A DNA stretch of 64,000 nt. It comes from an uncultured Caulobacterales bacterium (GTDB lineage Bacteria > Pseudomonadota > Alphaproteobacteria > Caulobacterales > Maricaulaceae). Below, in pieces: positions 63,372 through 64,000 of the stretch (position 1 is the stretch's first letter; each line of letters begins with the position of its first letter). The DNA is taken from the NCBI GenBank assembly GCA_938009235.1, contig CALLIK010000004.1:248001-312000 (forward strand), in the 5' to 3' direction. Position numbers and translations under genes: made by a program. The notes beneath the pieces are model-generated. The model was not told where the DNA came from. It did no database searches and was given only the letters and a program-made list of their open reading frames with translations.

Positions 63372-64000
63372 ATGAAGCTATCGAAAACCGATTTATCATC
63401 AATAAAATAAGCGTCTAACCCAAGGTTTTGATGTGCTTCATTTACGGCGGTCCTCGACACATACGAAAACGCCGAAACGCCGATGTCGTCTTTCTGATAA
63501 TTATCTACCAGTTCACGTGTAACCATATCAACGGGTACGCAAACGTTATTCACCAATGCGCGTATGTCGCCTGATAGGGCCCCATCTACAAACCACCCTG
63601 ATCGCTCGCCATGAGCCAAGCGTCTGTCGGGTCGTTTAATCTCTCCATCTCGCGACTCGTGGGCAATGTGATGTGATCGGATCATTGCATTGGGGTTTTT
63701 ACACCAGTGAGACAATGTGAGTTCAGCATCCGGTAAGAGGTCTTTGATTGCGTAGAGCGTTTCAGGCAACCAACTGACCCAAACAATGCGGTCAACTATG
63801 CCATGTGTATGGGCGAGGGCGACGAGCATGTCTTCAAAGCCTGCGTCTTTCATATCCACTAAAAGGCGGGCTTGGCTTGGGTGATTAGCGGCGGCTGAGA
63901 ACAAGGCGTCAGCCGTCGGCATATACCCAAACTTGCCGCCCATCTTATCTCTATCTTTGGCCAGTATATCGCAAATTTGGTGTTGCTGGCCTTTAGAATC
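63368..64000 (-). CDS. Glycerophosphodiester phosphodiesterase-like (3' part, 5' end off window)
   Basis: The frame stays open to the right edge (211 codons visible). The visible part covers a TIM-barrel C-terminal half: LLVDMKDAGFEDMLVALA, WVSWLPETLYAIKDLLPDA, GVSAFSYVSRTAVNEAHQNLGLDAYFIDD. GDPD enzymes have this order (V(D/E)xK then W then a final (T/D)D). The catalytic His-Glu pair lies outside. Role in phospholipid turnover is inferred. Confidence 0.6.
   Translation of the reverse strand, partial: DSKGQQHQICDILAKDRDKMGGKFGYMPTADALFSAAANHPSQARLLVDMKDAGFEDMLVALAHTHGIVDRIVWVSWLPETLYAIKDLLPDAELTLSHWCKNPNAMIRSHHIAHESRDGEIKRPDRRLAHGERSGWFVDGALSGDIRALVNNVCVPVDMVTRELVDNYQKDDIGVSAFSYVSRTAVNEAHQNLGLDAYFIDDKSVFDSFI

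Overview
The window is chromosomal DNA of an alphaproteobacterium. The marine, prosthecate Hyphomonadaceae/Maricaulales type is the best guess, inferred from four things: the syntenic blocks rne-amidase-PBP1A-prfB and murA-DUF2948-UPF0262-phosphatase-infA-maf-RNase E/G-yacG, the wealth of exported peptidases and amidohydrolases, an alginate lyase locus, and coding DNA of roughly 50% GC. No replication origin, rRNA or CRISPR array is visible. One tRNA is present (Thr, GGT anticodon).

Layout. 1-7.3 kb: the 5' part of RNase E (minus), then a divergent cell-wall/translation block of amidase, PBP1A and RF2, the last made by a programmed +1 frameshift. 7.3-9.0 kb: DUF3137 protein, small HExxH protein, ribosomal protein S21. 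9.2-19.2 kb: alpha/beta hydrolase, a beta-propeller amidohydrolase with a coupled 43-aa membrane miniprotein, M28 peptidase, fatty acid desaturase, beta-carbonic anhydrase, Coq4 and a YtcJ-type lipoprotein amidohydrolase. 19.2-23.3 kb: small-molecule and redox enzymes (two GSTs, MDR reductase, DUF2461, VOC protein). 23.3-26.5 kb: M1 peptidase operon. 26.6-28.9 kb: three-gene glycan islet. 28.9-33.1 kb: two divergent M28 lipoproteins and a nitronate monooxygenase. 33.3-35.7 kb: OmpA/BON protein and a membrane-anchored HhH-DUF2853 fusion. 35.7-36.6 kb: overlapping M15 endolysin and holin resembling the lysis pair of gene transfer agents. 36.7-40.6 kb: SDR-SDR-kinase-acyl-CoA dehydrogenase operon, a plausible 4-hydroxyacyl-CoA route. 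40.8-45.1 kb: YajQ, a second YtcJ amidohydrolase and a hybrid histidine kinase.

The most accessory part is 45.17-48.43 kb. It holds a frameshifted 3' remnant of an RHS gene carrying a toxin tip, an immunity candidate, a second orphan cassette (HINT end plus a homologous toxin tip plus another immunity candidate) bracketed by imperfect direct repeats, and then 1.2 kb of non-coding DNA rich in hairpins. That DNA includes two related units with the same flanks but different 11-bp palindromes, and one copy of a dispersed repeat also found near 20 kb. The island ends at tRNA-Thr.

48.6-58.4 kb: a tandem 2-oxoglutarate oxygenase, then a surface and alginate region (autotransporter, two PL7 alginate lyases, sulfotransferase, aldehyde dehydrogenase) preceded by TTGGT/ACCAA boxes that look like a GntR/FadR-type operator. 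58.5-63.4 kb: the tightly overlapping murA-to-yacG housekeeping operon. The window closes inside a GDPD-like gene on the minus strand. All functions are assigned by reading motifs; no database search was possible.
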